Of a stretch of DNA of 64,000 nucleotides, positions 35,068-41,664 are shown piece by piece. Source of the DNA: Bacteroidota bacterium. Its GTDB lineage: Bacteria; Bacteroidota; Bacteroidia; Bacteroidales; JAAAOM01. The notes beneath the pieces were generated by a model. It ran no database searches. It was not told the origin of the DNA and saw only the letters and a list, made by a program, of their open reading frames with translations. Numbering within the stretch: position 1 is the first letter of the stretch; each line of letters starts with the position of its first letter. The stretch lies in the NCBI GenBank assembly GCA_009908855.1, contig JAAAOM010000048.1:1-64000 (forward strand), given 5' to 3'. The translations under genes and the position numbers were made by a program.

Positions 35068-35259
35068 ATGATTATCATACCAATAAAAGAAGGTGAAAAT
35101 ATAGAACGTGCCTTAAAAAAATTCAAAAGAAAGTTTGAAAAAACCGGTGTAATTAAGGAGTTAAGGGAAAGGCAACACCATGTAAAACCCTCTGAAGAGC
35201 GCCGTGAAACGATTAAAAGAGCGAAGTATAAACAACATCTTCAACAGGAAGAAGAGTAA
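35068..35259 (+). CDS. rpsU: 30S ribosomal protein bS21
   Basis: A small basic ribosomal protein of 63 residues: MIIIPIKEGENIERALKKF, then RKFEKTGVIKELRERQHHVK and a basic, Lys/Arg-rich end. The open frame extends upstream to 34975, but the -7 element at 35029-35036 and the conserved N-terminus fix the start at 35068. In Bacteroidota bS21 helps hide the anti-Shine-Dalgarno end of 16S rRNA (established for Flavobacterium), which explains why most genes here lack Shine-Dalgarno sequences. The upstream sequence of rpsU itself lacks a strong one. Followed by xerC 77 nt later. Confidence 0.95.
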   Translation: MIIIPIKEGENIERALKKFKRKFEKTGVIKELRERQHHVKPSEERRETIKRAKYKQHLQQEEE

Positions 35260-35336
35260 TGTGATCGCTTTAAAGCGCTGAATGCTTGCACAATATCTTA
35301 CTATCCGGTGAGTTTGGAGTATAAAAGCATTCATTT

Positions 35337-36224
35337 ATGAGTGAACTAACAGGGTTTTTGGATTATATAAAATACGAAAAAAGTTATTCTGCTCATACAT
35401 TCCGTTCATACGAAAATGATCTTCGCCAATTCATTGCCTTTCAGCGCGATATAACCCAAACTAAAAACCTGAAATGGCATGATATAACAGCATTTGATAT
35501 CCGCGCATTCATTATTTACCTTACCGATTCCGGACTTGAAACATCATCTGTTAACAGGAAACTTTCCACTTTAAAAACATTTTTTAAATATTTATGCAGG
35601 GAAGGATTCATCACCACCAGTCCGATGAGCAAGGTGTTAACCCCCAAATTAAAAAAACAACTACCATCGTTTATAGAACAATCCAGGATGGACTTTCTGT
35701 TTGACCACATTGAATTCCCTAATGATTTCAATGGCCGGCGCAGCAAAGCAGTTGTTGAAATATTATATGGAACAGGTATCCGCCTATCAGAGTTAATACA
35801 TTTAAAAATTACGGATATTGACCAGCAGAAAAAAACCATTAAAGTTCTGGGTAAAAGAAATAAGGAACGAATAATCCCCATGCATCCATCCCTGCAAATA
35901 ACCCTGAACAAATACCTGGAAAACAGAAAAAAAATTGACAACCCTGAACCCTGGTTCATTGTTACTCAAAAAGGGAAGCAGGCGTATCCCAAGTTAATCT
36001 ACAGGATCGTTCATGAATATATTGGGTATGTATCCACAATCGAGAAAAAAAGTCCGCATGTATTACGGCATACCTTCGCAACACATCTGTTAAATAGTGG
36101 TGCTGAACTGAATGCCATAAAAGAATTGCTGGGGCACGCTAATCTATCAGCAACCCAGATATATACGCACACATCCTTCAGGAAACTGAAGAATATTTAT
36201 AAACAAGCTCACCCAAGAGCATAA
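35337..36224 (+). CDS. xerC: Tyrosine recombinase XerC/XerD type
   Basis: A site-specific recombinase of 295 residues that resolves chromosome dimers at dif. The N-terminal SAM-like core-binding domain has SELTGFLDYIKYEKSYSAHT and NRKLSTLKTFFKYLCREG. The catalytic domain has the first Arg in EILYGTGIRLSELIHLKI, the Lys in KVLGKRNKERIIPM, the HxLRH motif HVLRHTFATHLLNSG, and LLGHANLSATQIYTHTS with the nucleophile Tyr. It lies between rpsU and hpf, a housekeeping setting, and no phage or integron genes are near. XerC versus XerD cannot be decided confidently from the sequence. Confidence 0.93.
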   Translation: MSELTGFLDYIKYEKSYSAHTFRSYENDLRQFIAFQRDITQTKNLKWHDITAFDIRAFIIYLTDSGLETSSVNRKLSTLKTFFKYLCREGFITTSPMSKVLTPKLKKQLPSFIEQSRMDFLFDHIEFPNDFNGRRSKAVVEILYGTGIRLSELIHLKITDIDQQKKTIKVLGKRNKERIIPMHPSLQITLNKYLENRKKIDNPEPWFIVTQKGKQAYPKLIYRIVHEYIGYVSTIEKKSPHVLRHTFATHLLNSGAELNAIKELLGHANLSATQIYTHTSFRKLKNIYKQAHPRA

Positions 36225-36229
36225 AGATT

Positions 36230-36235
36230 AGGAGG
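36230..36235 (+). promoter_or_regulatory. Canonical Shine-Dalgarno of hpf
   Basis: AGGAGG ends 7 nt before the hpf ATG at 36243. Almost no other gene in the window has such a sequence, so it is a notable exception for this phylum. Confidence 0.75.
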
Positions 36236-36242
36236 TTTAATT

Positions 36243-36542
36243 ATGGACGTTAAAATTAATTCAGTGAAATTTGCTGCAACTCCGCAGCTTGAAACTTTTA
36301 TAGACTCTAAAGTGAAGAAACTTATGCATTTTTACGATCAGATAATAGGTGCAGAAGTTTTTTTAAGAGTAGAAAACACAGAAGAAAAAGAAAACAAGAT
36401 TGCTGAAATTAAGTTGGAGATTAAAGGGAATGATCTATTTGCCAAGAAACAGACCAAAACCTTCGAAGAATCTACAGATTTAGCCGTTGAAGCACTCCGC
36501 AAACAGTTAACCAAATATAAGGGAAAAAGAAGGAGGGCATAG
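36243..36542 (+). CDS. hpf: Ribosome hibernation promoting factor (HPF/RaiA)
   Basis: A 99-residue short-form HPF. It has the beta-alpha fold of the S30AE family: VKINSVKFAATPQLETFID, then HFYDQIIGAEVFLRVEN, then EIKGNDLFAKKQTKTFEES and the C-terminal basic tail YKGKRRRA. It binds the 30S subunit and inactivates ribosomes in slow growth. It lacks the C-terminal dimerisation domain of long HPFs, so it would work with or without a separate partner. It follows xerC by 18 nt and carries a strong Shine-Dalgarno sequence. It is followed by a hairpin terminator that doubles as part of the tRNA promoter region. Confidence 0.94.
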   Translation: MDVKINSVKFAATPQLETFIDSKVKKLMHFYDQIIGAEVFLRVENTEEKENKIAEIKLEIKGNDLFAKKQTKTFEESTDLAVEALRKQLTKYKGKRRRA

Positions 36543-36578
36543 CTCATGGCCGCAAGGCAAAAAAATAGCTGAATTTAT

Positions 36579-36608
36579 TTTGTAGTAAACAAAATATTTA
36601 TACATTTG
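36579..36608 (+). promoter_or_regulatory. Promoter of the tRNA-tuf operon
   Basis: TTTG (36579-36582), 18 nt spacer, TACATTTG (36601-36608): nearly the full TTTG-N19-TAnnTTTG consensus, the best promoter in the window. Transcription would start near 36613 and read the four tRNAs and probably tuf. Confidence 0.75.
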
Positions 36609-36648
36609 CGAACCGATTTTGAGACTGATCAGATCGGTTCGTTTTTTT
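36609..36648 (+). terminator. Terminator of hpf, overlapping the tRNA promoter start site
   Basis: A 9-bp perfect stem, CGAACCGAT (36609-36617) and ATCGGTTCG (36633-36641), with a 15-nt loop and seven T residues (36642-36648). It lies only 67 nt downstream of hpf and directly after the -7 element of the tRNA promoter, so the predicted start (near 36613) falls inside its first arm. Confidence 0.75.
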
Positions 36649-36650
36649 AT

Positions 36651-36724
36651 GCCGATGTAGCTCAGTTGGTCAGAGCAGCTGATTTGTAATCAGCAGGCCG
36701 TGGGTTCGACTCCCTCCATCGGCT
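36651..36724 (+). tRNA. tRNA-Thr (TGT)
   Basis: A full cloverleaf: acceptor GCCGATG pairs with CATCGGC, D-arm GCTC...GAGC, anticodon stem GCTGA/TCAGC with loop TTTGTAA (anticodon TGT), T-arm GGGTTCGACTCCC. The CCA end is not encoded. First of four tRNAs upstream of tuf, the arrangement typical of Bacteroidota. Confidence 0.96.
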
Positions 36725-36750
36725 CAAGTTTGACGTTCTTTATATTATGA

Positions 36751-36833
36751 GGGGAGATACCAAAGCGGCCAACTGGGGCAGACTGTAAATCTGCTGGCTT
36801 ATGCCTTCGTAGGTTCGAATCCTGCTCTCCCCA
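36751..36833 (+). tRNA. tRNA-Tyr (GTA)
   Basis: An 83-nt class II tRNA: acceptor GGGGAGA/TCTCCCC, anticodon loop CTGTAAA (anticodon GTA), long variable arm (TGGCTTATGCCTTCG region), T-loop GGTTCGAAT. Discriminator A, no encoded CCA. Confidence 0.96.
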
Positions 36834-36993
36834 CAAAGGCCTTACATTGTGAATAGAGGGTTTGGATGCATTGTGACATAGAATAAATTGATCCTGAGCT
36901 ACAGTTCATTTTCACAAGCATCCGTGATTGATTTGGTTAGGCGCACGGAAAAGAATAGCCAATATGGTGAAACGTAATGTTTACAGGCATTAT

Positions 36994-37066
36994 GCGGGAG
37001 TAGCTCAGTTGGTAGAGCATAACCCTTCCAAGGTTAGGGCCGCGGGTTCGAATCCCGTCTCCCGCT
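36994..37066 (+). tRNA. tRNA-Gly (TCC)
   Basis: Acceptor GCGGGAG/CTCCCGC, D-loop AGTTGGTAGA, anticodon stem TAACC/GGTTA with loop CTTCCAA (anticodon TCC), T-arm CGGGTTCGAATCCCG. The 160 nt between tRNA-Tyr and this gene hold nothing recognised. Confidence 0.96.
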
Positions 37067-37075
37067 CATTTGTAA

Positions 37076-37147
37076 GCCGATGTAGCTCAGGGGTAGAGCG
37101 CTTCCTTGGTAAGGAAGAGGTCACGGGTTCAATTCCCGTCATTGGCT
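37076..37147 (+). tRNA. tRNA-Thr (GGT)
   Basis: Acceptor GCCGATG/CATTGGC with one G-T pair, anticodon stem CTTCC/GGAAG with loop TTGGTAA (anticodon GGT), T-arm CGGGTTCAATTCCCG. It lies 9 nt after tRNA-Gly and 58 nt before tuf. Its first 15 bases repeat those of the upstream tRNA-Thr almost exactly. Confidence 0.95.
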
Positions 37148-37205
37148 CTGGTAAATTTGTAACTAATAACAAAAGATAGTATAATTAATTAATTTTTTAG
37201 TAATT

Positions 37206-38393
37206 ATGGCTAAGGAAAAATTTGAAAGGTCCAAACCTCACGTTAATATTGGTACTATCGGTCATGTTGATCATGGTAAAACAACTCTTACGGCTGCTAT
37301 TACCACAGTACTTTCCTCTAAAGGATGGTCTGAAATACGATCATTTGATTCTATCGATAATGCGCCTGAGGAAAAAGAAAGAGGTATTACTATTAATACC
37401 GCCCATGTTGAGTATCAAACAGTAAAAAGACACTATGCACACGTGGACTGTCCGGGTCACGCCGACTATGTAAAAAACATGGTTACCGGTGCTGCCCAAA
37501 TGGATGGTGCCATTCTTGTAGTGGCAGGAACAGACGGTCCTATGCCACAAACAAGGGAGCATATTCTGCTTGCAAGACAGGTGAATGTACCCAGTGTTGT
37601 TGTATTTCTGAATAAAGTAGACATGGTTGATGACGAAGAGTTGCTTGAACTTGTAGAAATGGAAGTACGTGAACTGCTTTCCTTCTATGATTTTGATGGC
37701 GATAATGCTCCGGTTATTAAAGGTTCGGCTTTAGGCGCCTTAAATGGTGAAGAAAATTGGGTTGAAAAAATTGTTGAGTTAATGGATGCTGTTGATGATT
37801 ATATCCCATTACCAACACGTGATATCGATAAACCATTCCTGATGCCGGTTGAAGACGTATTCTCCATTACAGGCCGGGGAACAGTTGCTACAGGTAGAAT
37901 TGAATCCGGTGTGATAACTACCGGTGAAGAAATGGAAATGATCGGTCTGGGTGCAGAAGGTAAGAAAACCGTATGTACAGGGGTTGAAATGTTCCGAAAA
38001 ATTCTTGACCGCGGTGAAGCCGGCGACAACGTAGGACTGCTATTACGCGGTGTTGAAAAAGATGATATCAAACGTGGTATGGTATTGGCCAAGCCAAAAT
38101 CAATCACTCCGCATACTAAATTTAAAGCTGAGGTATATATCCTTAAAAAAGAAGAAGGGGGTCGTCATACGCCATTCCACAACAATTACCGTCCTCAGTT
38201 TTACTTAAGAACATTGGATGTAACAGGTGAGATTCAGTTACCACAAGGCACCGAAATGGTAATGCCAGGTGATAACCTAACAATTGAAGTTCATTTAATT
38301 ACACCGGTTGCCATTGATTTAGGACTACGCTTTGCCATTCGTGAAGGAGGCAGAACAGTTGGTGCAGGCCAGGTAACTGAAGTTGTTGAATAA
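37206..38393 (+). CDS. tuf: Elongation factor Tu
   Basis: The GTPase that brings aminoacyl-tRNA to the ribosome. At 395 residues it has the standard length. The P-loop is [14 protein letters not shown], switch motifs are [20 protein letters not shown] and [20 protein letters not shown] (G3), G4 is NKVDMVDD, and domains II-III end [15 protein letters not shown]. It follows tRNA-Thr by 58 nt and probably shares the tRNA operon transcript. A hairpin-like stretch follows at 38420-38457 before tRNA-Trp. Confidence 0.98.
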   Translation: MAKEKFERSKPHVNIGTIGHVDHGKTTLTAAITTVLSSKGWSEIRSFDSIDNAPEEKERGITINTAHVEYQTVKRHYAHVDCPGHADYVKNMVTGAAQMDGAILVVAGTDGPMPQTREHILLARQVNVPSVVVFLNKVDMVDDEELLELVEMEVRELLSFYDFDGDNAPVIKGSALGALNGEENWVEKIVELMDAVDDYIPLPTRDIDKPFLMPVEDVFSITGRGTVATGRIESGVITTGEEMEMIGLGAEGKKTVCTGVEMFRKILDRGEAGDNVGLLLRGVEKDDIKRGMVLAKPKSITPHTKFKAEVYILKKEEGGRHTPFHNNYRPQFYLRTLDVTGEIQLPQGTEMVMPGDNLTIEVHLITPVAIDLGLRFAIREGGRTVGAGQVTEVVE

Positions 38394-38419
38394 TTTATTA
38401 CTCCAATATAAAACGCATG

Positions 38420-38457
38420 TAAAGGAATGATTCGGGTTTACCGGGTCTTTCCTTATT
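38420..38457 (+). terminator. Possible terminator after tuf
   Basis: AAGGAA and TTCCTT arms enclose a second partial pairing (CGGGTTTACCGGG region), followed by a T-rich tail. The pairing is imperfect, so it could be a weak terminator or a processing site between tuf and tRNA-Trp. Confidence 0.4.
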
Positions 38458-38500
38458 TGTATTTTATATTGTGAATAAACTTAATAAAAAGGTGACATAC

Positions 38501-38573
38501 ACGGGTGTAGCTCAGTTGGCAGAGCACCGGTCTCCAAAACCGGGTGTCGGGAGTTCGAGTCTCTCCTCCCGTG
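38501..38573 (+). tRNA. tRNA-Trp (CCA)
   Basis: Anticodon stem CCGGT/ACCGG with loop CTCCAAA (anticodon CCA), T-arm region GGAGTTCGAGTCTCTCC, D-arm GCTC/GAGC. The acceptor ACGGGTG/CTCCCGT has one T-T mismatch at position 6. It sits directly before secE, as in other Bacteroidota. Confidence 0.94.
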
Positions 38574-38589
38574 CTAATGATTAAAAAAT

Positions 38590-38781
38590 ATGCGAGTAGT
38601 AGGATACGTAAAAGAAGCTTATAACGAACTGATGTACAAAGTAACATGGCCAACCTGGCCTGAACTGCAATCAAGCGCCATTATTGTAATGGTTGCCGCA
38701 TTAATTATTAGTTTGCTTATCCTGGTTATGGATCTGAGTTTCTCAAATATCATGGAATTCATTTATCAAATGTTCTATTAA
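38590..38781 (+). CDS. secE: Preprotein translocase subunit SecE
   Basis: A small inner-membrane subunit of the SecYEG channel, 63 residues with a single C-terminal membrane segment. The N-terminal amphipathic part [20 protein letters not shown] carries the conserved KVTWP(T)W motif, followed by the hydrophobic [20 protein letters not shown]. It lies 16 nt after tRNA-Trp and 16 nt before nusG, the universal order. Confidence 0.96.
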   Translation: MRVVGYVKEAYNELMYKVTWPTWPELQSSAIIVMVAALIISLLILVMDLSFSNIMEFIYQMFY

Positions 38782-38787
38782 TCTCCC

Positions 38788-38793
38788 GGGAGG
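38788..38793 (+). promoter_or_regulatory. Canonical Shine-Dalgarno of nusG
   Basis: GGGAGG at 38788-38793 sits 4 nt before the nusG ATG (38798). Like the one before hpf it is exceptional in this window. Confidence 0.65.
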
Positions 38794-38797
38794 ATTT

Positions 38798-39346
38798 ATG
38801 TCAGAGATTGAGAAAAAATGGTATGTGCTTCGGGCTATCGGAGGAAAAGAGAAGAAAGTAAAGGAGTATATAGAAAATGAAATAGCCCGTTTAAACTTAC
38901 AGGATTATGTTTCACAGGTATTAATTCCTACTGAAAAAGTATACCAGATTCGCGCCGGAAAAAAAGTAAGCAAGGAAAGAAATTTTTTTCCTGGTTATGT
39001 TTTGATTGAAGCGTCATTGGTAGGTGAAATACCACACATTTTAAAAAACATAAATAATGTTATCGGTTTTCTGGGCACACAAAATGATGAAGAACCTACA
39101 CCCCTTCGTCAAAGCGAAGTAAACCGTATTCTCGGTAAAGTTGATGAGTTGGCCGAGAGCGATGAAGAGTTAAACGTACCATTTTATGTGGGCGAATCAG
39201 TGAAAGTAATTGACGGTCCGTTTAACAGTTTTAATGGAATTATTGAAGAGGTGAATGAAGAAAAGAAAAAGCTAAAGGTTATGGTTAAAATTTTTGGCCG
39301 TAAAACACCTCTTGAATTAAGCTTTATGCAGGTTGAAAAAGAATAA
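38798..39346 (+). CDS. nusG: Transcription antitermination/termination factor NusG
   Basis: Binds RNA polymerase and controls elongation and pausing. At 182 residues it has the NGN domain (start [20 protein letters not shown], then [15 protein letters not shown]) and the C-terminal KOW domain ([20 protein letters not shown]). It is preceded by a good Shine-Dalgarno and follows secE. It is the last gene before the ribosomal protein leader hairpin at 39351-39401. Confidence 0.97.
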   Translation: MSEIEKKWYVLRAIGGKEKKVKEYIENEIARLNLQDYVSQVLIPTEKVYQIRAGKKVSKERNFFPGYVLIEASLVGEIPHILKNINNVIGFLGTQNDEEPTPLRQSEVNRILGKVDELAESDEELNVPFYVGESVKVIDGPFNSFNGIIEEVNEEKKKLKVMVKIFGRKTPLELSFMQVEKE

Positions 39347-39350
39347 AAAC

Positions 39351-39401
39351 ATTTTGGTGATTGCAACATCAATATAATGCTTCCTGAGCAATTACCAAAA
39401 T
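39351..39401 (+). promoter_or_regulatory. Leader hairpin upstream of rplK (candidate r-protein binding site)
   Basis: ATTTTGGTGATTG (39351-39363) pairs with CAATTACCAAAAT (39389-39401) over 13 bp with one G-U pair, enclosing a 25-nt loop. There is no T tract, so it is not a terminator. It lies 34 nt upstream of rplK, the place where bacteria often have an autoregulatory mRNA site for L1. Function is inferred from position. Confidence 0.5.
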
Positions 39402-39434
39402 ACGCTGATATATAATAAATAATAATCACATTTT

Positions 39435-39881
39435 ATGGCTAAAGAAGTTGAAGGCTTAGTTAAGTTGCAGATCAAAGGTGGAGCAGCCAATCCATCACCT
39501 CCGGTAGGCCCTGCATTAGGTGCCAAAGGAGTAAACATTATGGAGTTCTGCAAACAATTTAATGCCAGGACACAGGAGAAAGCGGGTAAAGTATTACCAG
39601 TTGTAATCACGGTTTATTCTGATAAGTCCTTTGATTTTATTGTTAAAACTCCACCGGTTGCTGTTCAACTTAAAGAAGCAACCAAATTAAAATCAGGCTC
39701 TGCAGAGCCCAACAGGGTAAAAGTTGCCTCAATCAGTTGGGATCAGGTGAAGGATATAGCAGCAGATAAAATGCCTGATTTGAACTGCTTTACAGTCGAA
39801 TCTGCAATGAAAATGGTTGCGGGAACAGCCCGCAGCATGGGAATTACTGTAAAAGGTAAATTTCCTGCAAGTACAAACTAA
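39435..39881 (+). CDS. rplK: 50S ribosomal protein uL11
   Basis: A ribosome stalk-base protein of 148 residues that binds the GTPase centre of 23S rRNA. Hallmarks are [37 protein letters not shown] and [17 protein letters not shown], followed by [10 protein letters not shown]. It follows the leader hairpin and precedes rplA by 15 nt. Confidence 0.98.
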   Translation: MAKEVEGLVKLQIKGGAANPSPPVGPALGAKGVNIMEFCKQFNARTQEKAGKVLPVVITVYSDKSFDFIVKTPPVAVQLKEATKLKSGSAEPNRVKVASISWDQVKDIAADKMPDLNCFTVESAMKMVAGTARSMGITVKGKFPASTN

Positions 39882-39896
39882 TCAGGAATTGTTCAA

Positions 39897-40592
39897 ATGA
39901 CAAAACTTAGTAAAAACAGGAAGGCAGCTTTAGATAAGATCGAACCTGAGAAAAATTATTCGCTCAATGAAGCCGCATCTATATTAAAAGATGTTACAAA
40001 AACCAAATTTGATGCGTCCGTTGATCTGGATATTCGCTTAGGTGTTGATCCGCGTAAAGCTAACCAAATGGTACGTGGTGTAGTAACACTGCCTCATGGT
40101 ACCGGTAAGGAAAAGAAAGTTTTGGTACTTTGCACGCCGGATAAACAGGATGAAGCGCAGCAAGCCGGCGCCGACTATATAGGATTAGACGATTACATTG
40201 AGAAGATTGAAAAAGGATGGACCGATGTAGATGTAATCATCACCATGCCGTCGGTTATGGCTAAGGTAGGTAAATTGGGACGTGTATTAGGCCCTCGTGG
40301 ATTAATGCCAAACCCAAAAAGCGGAACGGTTACTATGGATATAGGAAAAGCCGTACAGGAAGTAAAATCAGGTAAAATTGATTTTAAAGTTGATAAATAC
40401 GGTATCGTGCATACCACTATTGGAAAAATATCCTTTGAAGCCCCACAAATCGTGGATAATGCCAAAGAGTTCATTCAAACCATTATCAAACTTAAACCTG
40501 CTTCAGCAAAAGGTACTTACATAAGAAGTATACATTTATCAAGTACCATGAGTCCGAGTGTAAAGATCGATTCCAAAGCAATGGATAATTAA
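39897..40592 (+). CDS. rplA: 50S ribosomal protein uL1
   Basis: Forms the L1 stalk and in many bacteria represses its own operon by binding the mRNA leader. It has 231 residues: [20 protein letters not shown], then [20 protein letters not shown] followed by [12 protein letters not shown] (the signature), and [16 protein letters not shown]. It follows rplK by 15 nt. Confidence 0.98.
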   Translation: MTKLSKNRKAALDKIEPEKNYSLNEAASILKDVTKTKFDASVDLDIRLGVDPRKANQMVRGVVTLPHGTGKEKKVLVLCTPDKQDEAQQAGADYIGLDDYIEKIEKGWTDVDVIITMPSVMAKVGKLGRVLGPRGLMPNPKSGTVTMDIGKAVQEVKSGKIDFKVDKYGIVHTTIGKISFEAPQIVDNAKEFIQTIIKLKPASAKGTYIRSIHLSSTMSPSVKIDSKAMDN

Positions 40593-40612
40593 TTTAACTC
40601 CTTAACGAGATT

Positions 40613-41137
40613 ATGAAGACAAAAGAAGACAAAAGTCAGATAATTGAAACGATAGCCGAAAGGTTGAATAACAATCAGCACTTCTATCTCACTGATATTT
40701 CGGGATTAAATGCTGAGGATACGAGCAAATTAAGGAGAAAATGCTTTGAGAAAGACATCCAGTTAATGGTGGTTAAAAACACCCTGCTTAAAAAAGCATT
40801 TGAACAAACAGGCGGTGAATACGGAGATCTGATTGATATCCTTAAAAATTCCACTTCTGTTATGTTCACTAATACTGGTAACGCACCGGCAAGACTCATT
40901 AAAGAGTTTCGCAAAGGGTCGGAAAAACCTGTTCTCAAAGGAGCATTTGTTGAAGAATCAGTTTACATTGGCGACGATCAATTGGAAATGCTAACAGCTA
41001 TTAAATCTAAAAATGAGTTGTTGGGTGATCTTATTGGTCTGTTACAATCACCAATAAAAAATGTTGTATCACAATTGCAATCAGGCGGTGGGAAAATTCA
41101 TGGCCTGCTGGATGCAATAAAAGAGAAAAATAGTTAA
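40613..41137 (+). CDS. rplJ: 50S ribosomal protein uL10
   Basis: The stalk protein that anchors L7/L12 dimers. It has 174 residues; segments include NNQHFYLTDISGLNAEDTSK, LRRKCFEKDIQLMVVKNTLL and VMFTNTGNAPARLIKEFRKG. It precedes rplL by 35 nt. Confidence 0.97.
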   Translation: MKTKEDKSQIIETIAERLNNNQHFYLTDISGLNAEDTSKLRRKCFEKDIQLMVVKNTLLKKAFEQTGGEYGDLIDILKNSTSVMFTNTGNAPARLIKEFRKGSEKPVLKGAFVEESVYIGDDQLEMLTAIKSKNELLGDLIGLLQSPIKNVVSQLQSGGGKIHGLLDAIKEKNS

Positions 41138-41172
41138 AAATTTTGTAAATTACTTTTTAAAATCATAAAACG

Positions 41173-41553
41173 ATGGCAGATATTAAAACGCTTGCAGAAC
41201 AATTAGTGAATTTAACTGTTAAAGAGGTAAATGAGCTAGCAGATATATTAAAAGAGGAATACGGAATTGAACCTGCGGCTGCAGCTGTTGCTGTTGCAGG
41301 ACCAGCTGGTGGTGGTGACGAAGGAGCCGCTGAAGAAGAAAAATCATCATTCGATGTTATTCTTAAAGCACCGGGCGGAAATAAACTGGCAATTGTTAAA
41401 TTGGTGAAAGAATTAACCGGTTTAGGATTGAAAGAAGCAAAAGGTGTAGTAGACGCTACTCCTTCGCCAATTAAAGAAGGTATTCCGAAGGATGAAGCTG
41501 AAGCACTTGTTAAACAATTAGAAGAAGCAGGAGCGGAAGTTGAACTTAAATAA
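41173..41553 (+). CDS. rplL: 50S ribosomal protein bL12
   Basis: The L7/L12 stalk protein, 126 residues: N-terminal dimerisation domain ([20 protein letters not shown]), an Ala/Gly-rich hinge ([14 protein letters not shown]) and the C-terminal factor-binding domain ([20 protein letters not shown], then ATPSPIKEG). It is followed by the hairpin at 41583-41623 before rpoB. Confidence 0.98.
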   Translation: MADIKTLAEQLVNLTVKEVNELADILKEEYGIEPAAAAVAVAGPAGGGDEGAAEEEKSSFDVILKAPGGNKLAIVKLVKELTGLGLKEAKGVVDATPSPIKEGIPKDEAEALVKQLEEAGAEVELK

Positions 41554-41582
41554 CCCGGTAAGTAAAATATAAATTTTCTCGT

Positions 41583-41623
41583 AGGGAAAGATCTCATTTT
41601 TATATGAGGTCTTATCCCTTTTT
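41583..41623 (+). terminator. Attenuator/terminator between rplL and rpoB
   Basis: A nested stem: AGGGA (41583-41587) with TCCCT (41615-41619), inside it GATCTCAT (41590-41597) with ATGAGGTC (41604-41611), and a short T tail. It lies 30 nt after rplL, at the position of the partial terminator in the E. coli rplJL-rpoBC operon. rpoB probably receives readthrough transcription. Confidence 0.6.
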
Positions 41624-41664
41624 GTCATTTCCAGAATGCTAAGTTCAACTAATAATTTTTGCAC

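Noticed and set aside
35337-36224. XerC as a sign of a mobile element
   Set aside because: The gene sits between rpsU and hpf in a conserved housekeeping context with no att-like repeats or phage genes nearby; it is a chromosomal Xer recombinase.
36651-37147. tRNA cluster as an integration hot spot
   Set aside because: No duplicated tRNA 3' ends or integrase-linked genes are found next to the tRNAs; the order is the ancestral one.
36928-37179. 83-codon frame across two tRNA genes
   Set aside because: It translates tRNA-Gly and tRNA-Thr; the tRNA cloverleaves explain the sequence.
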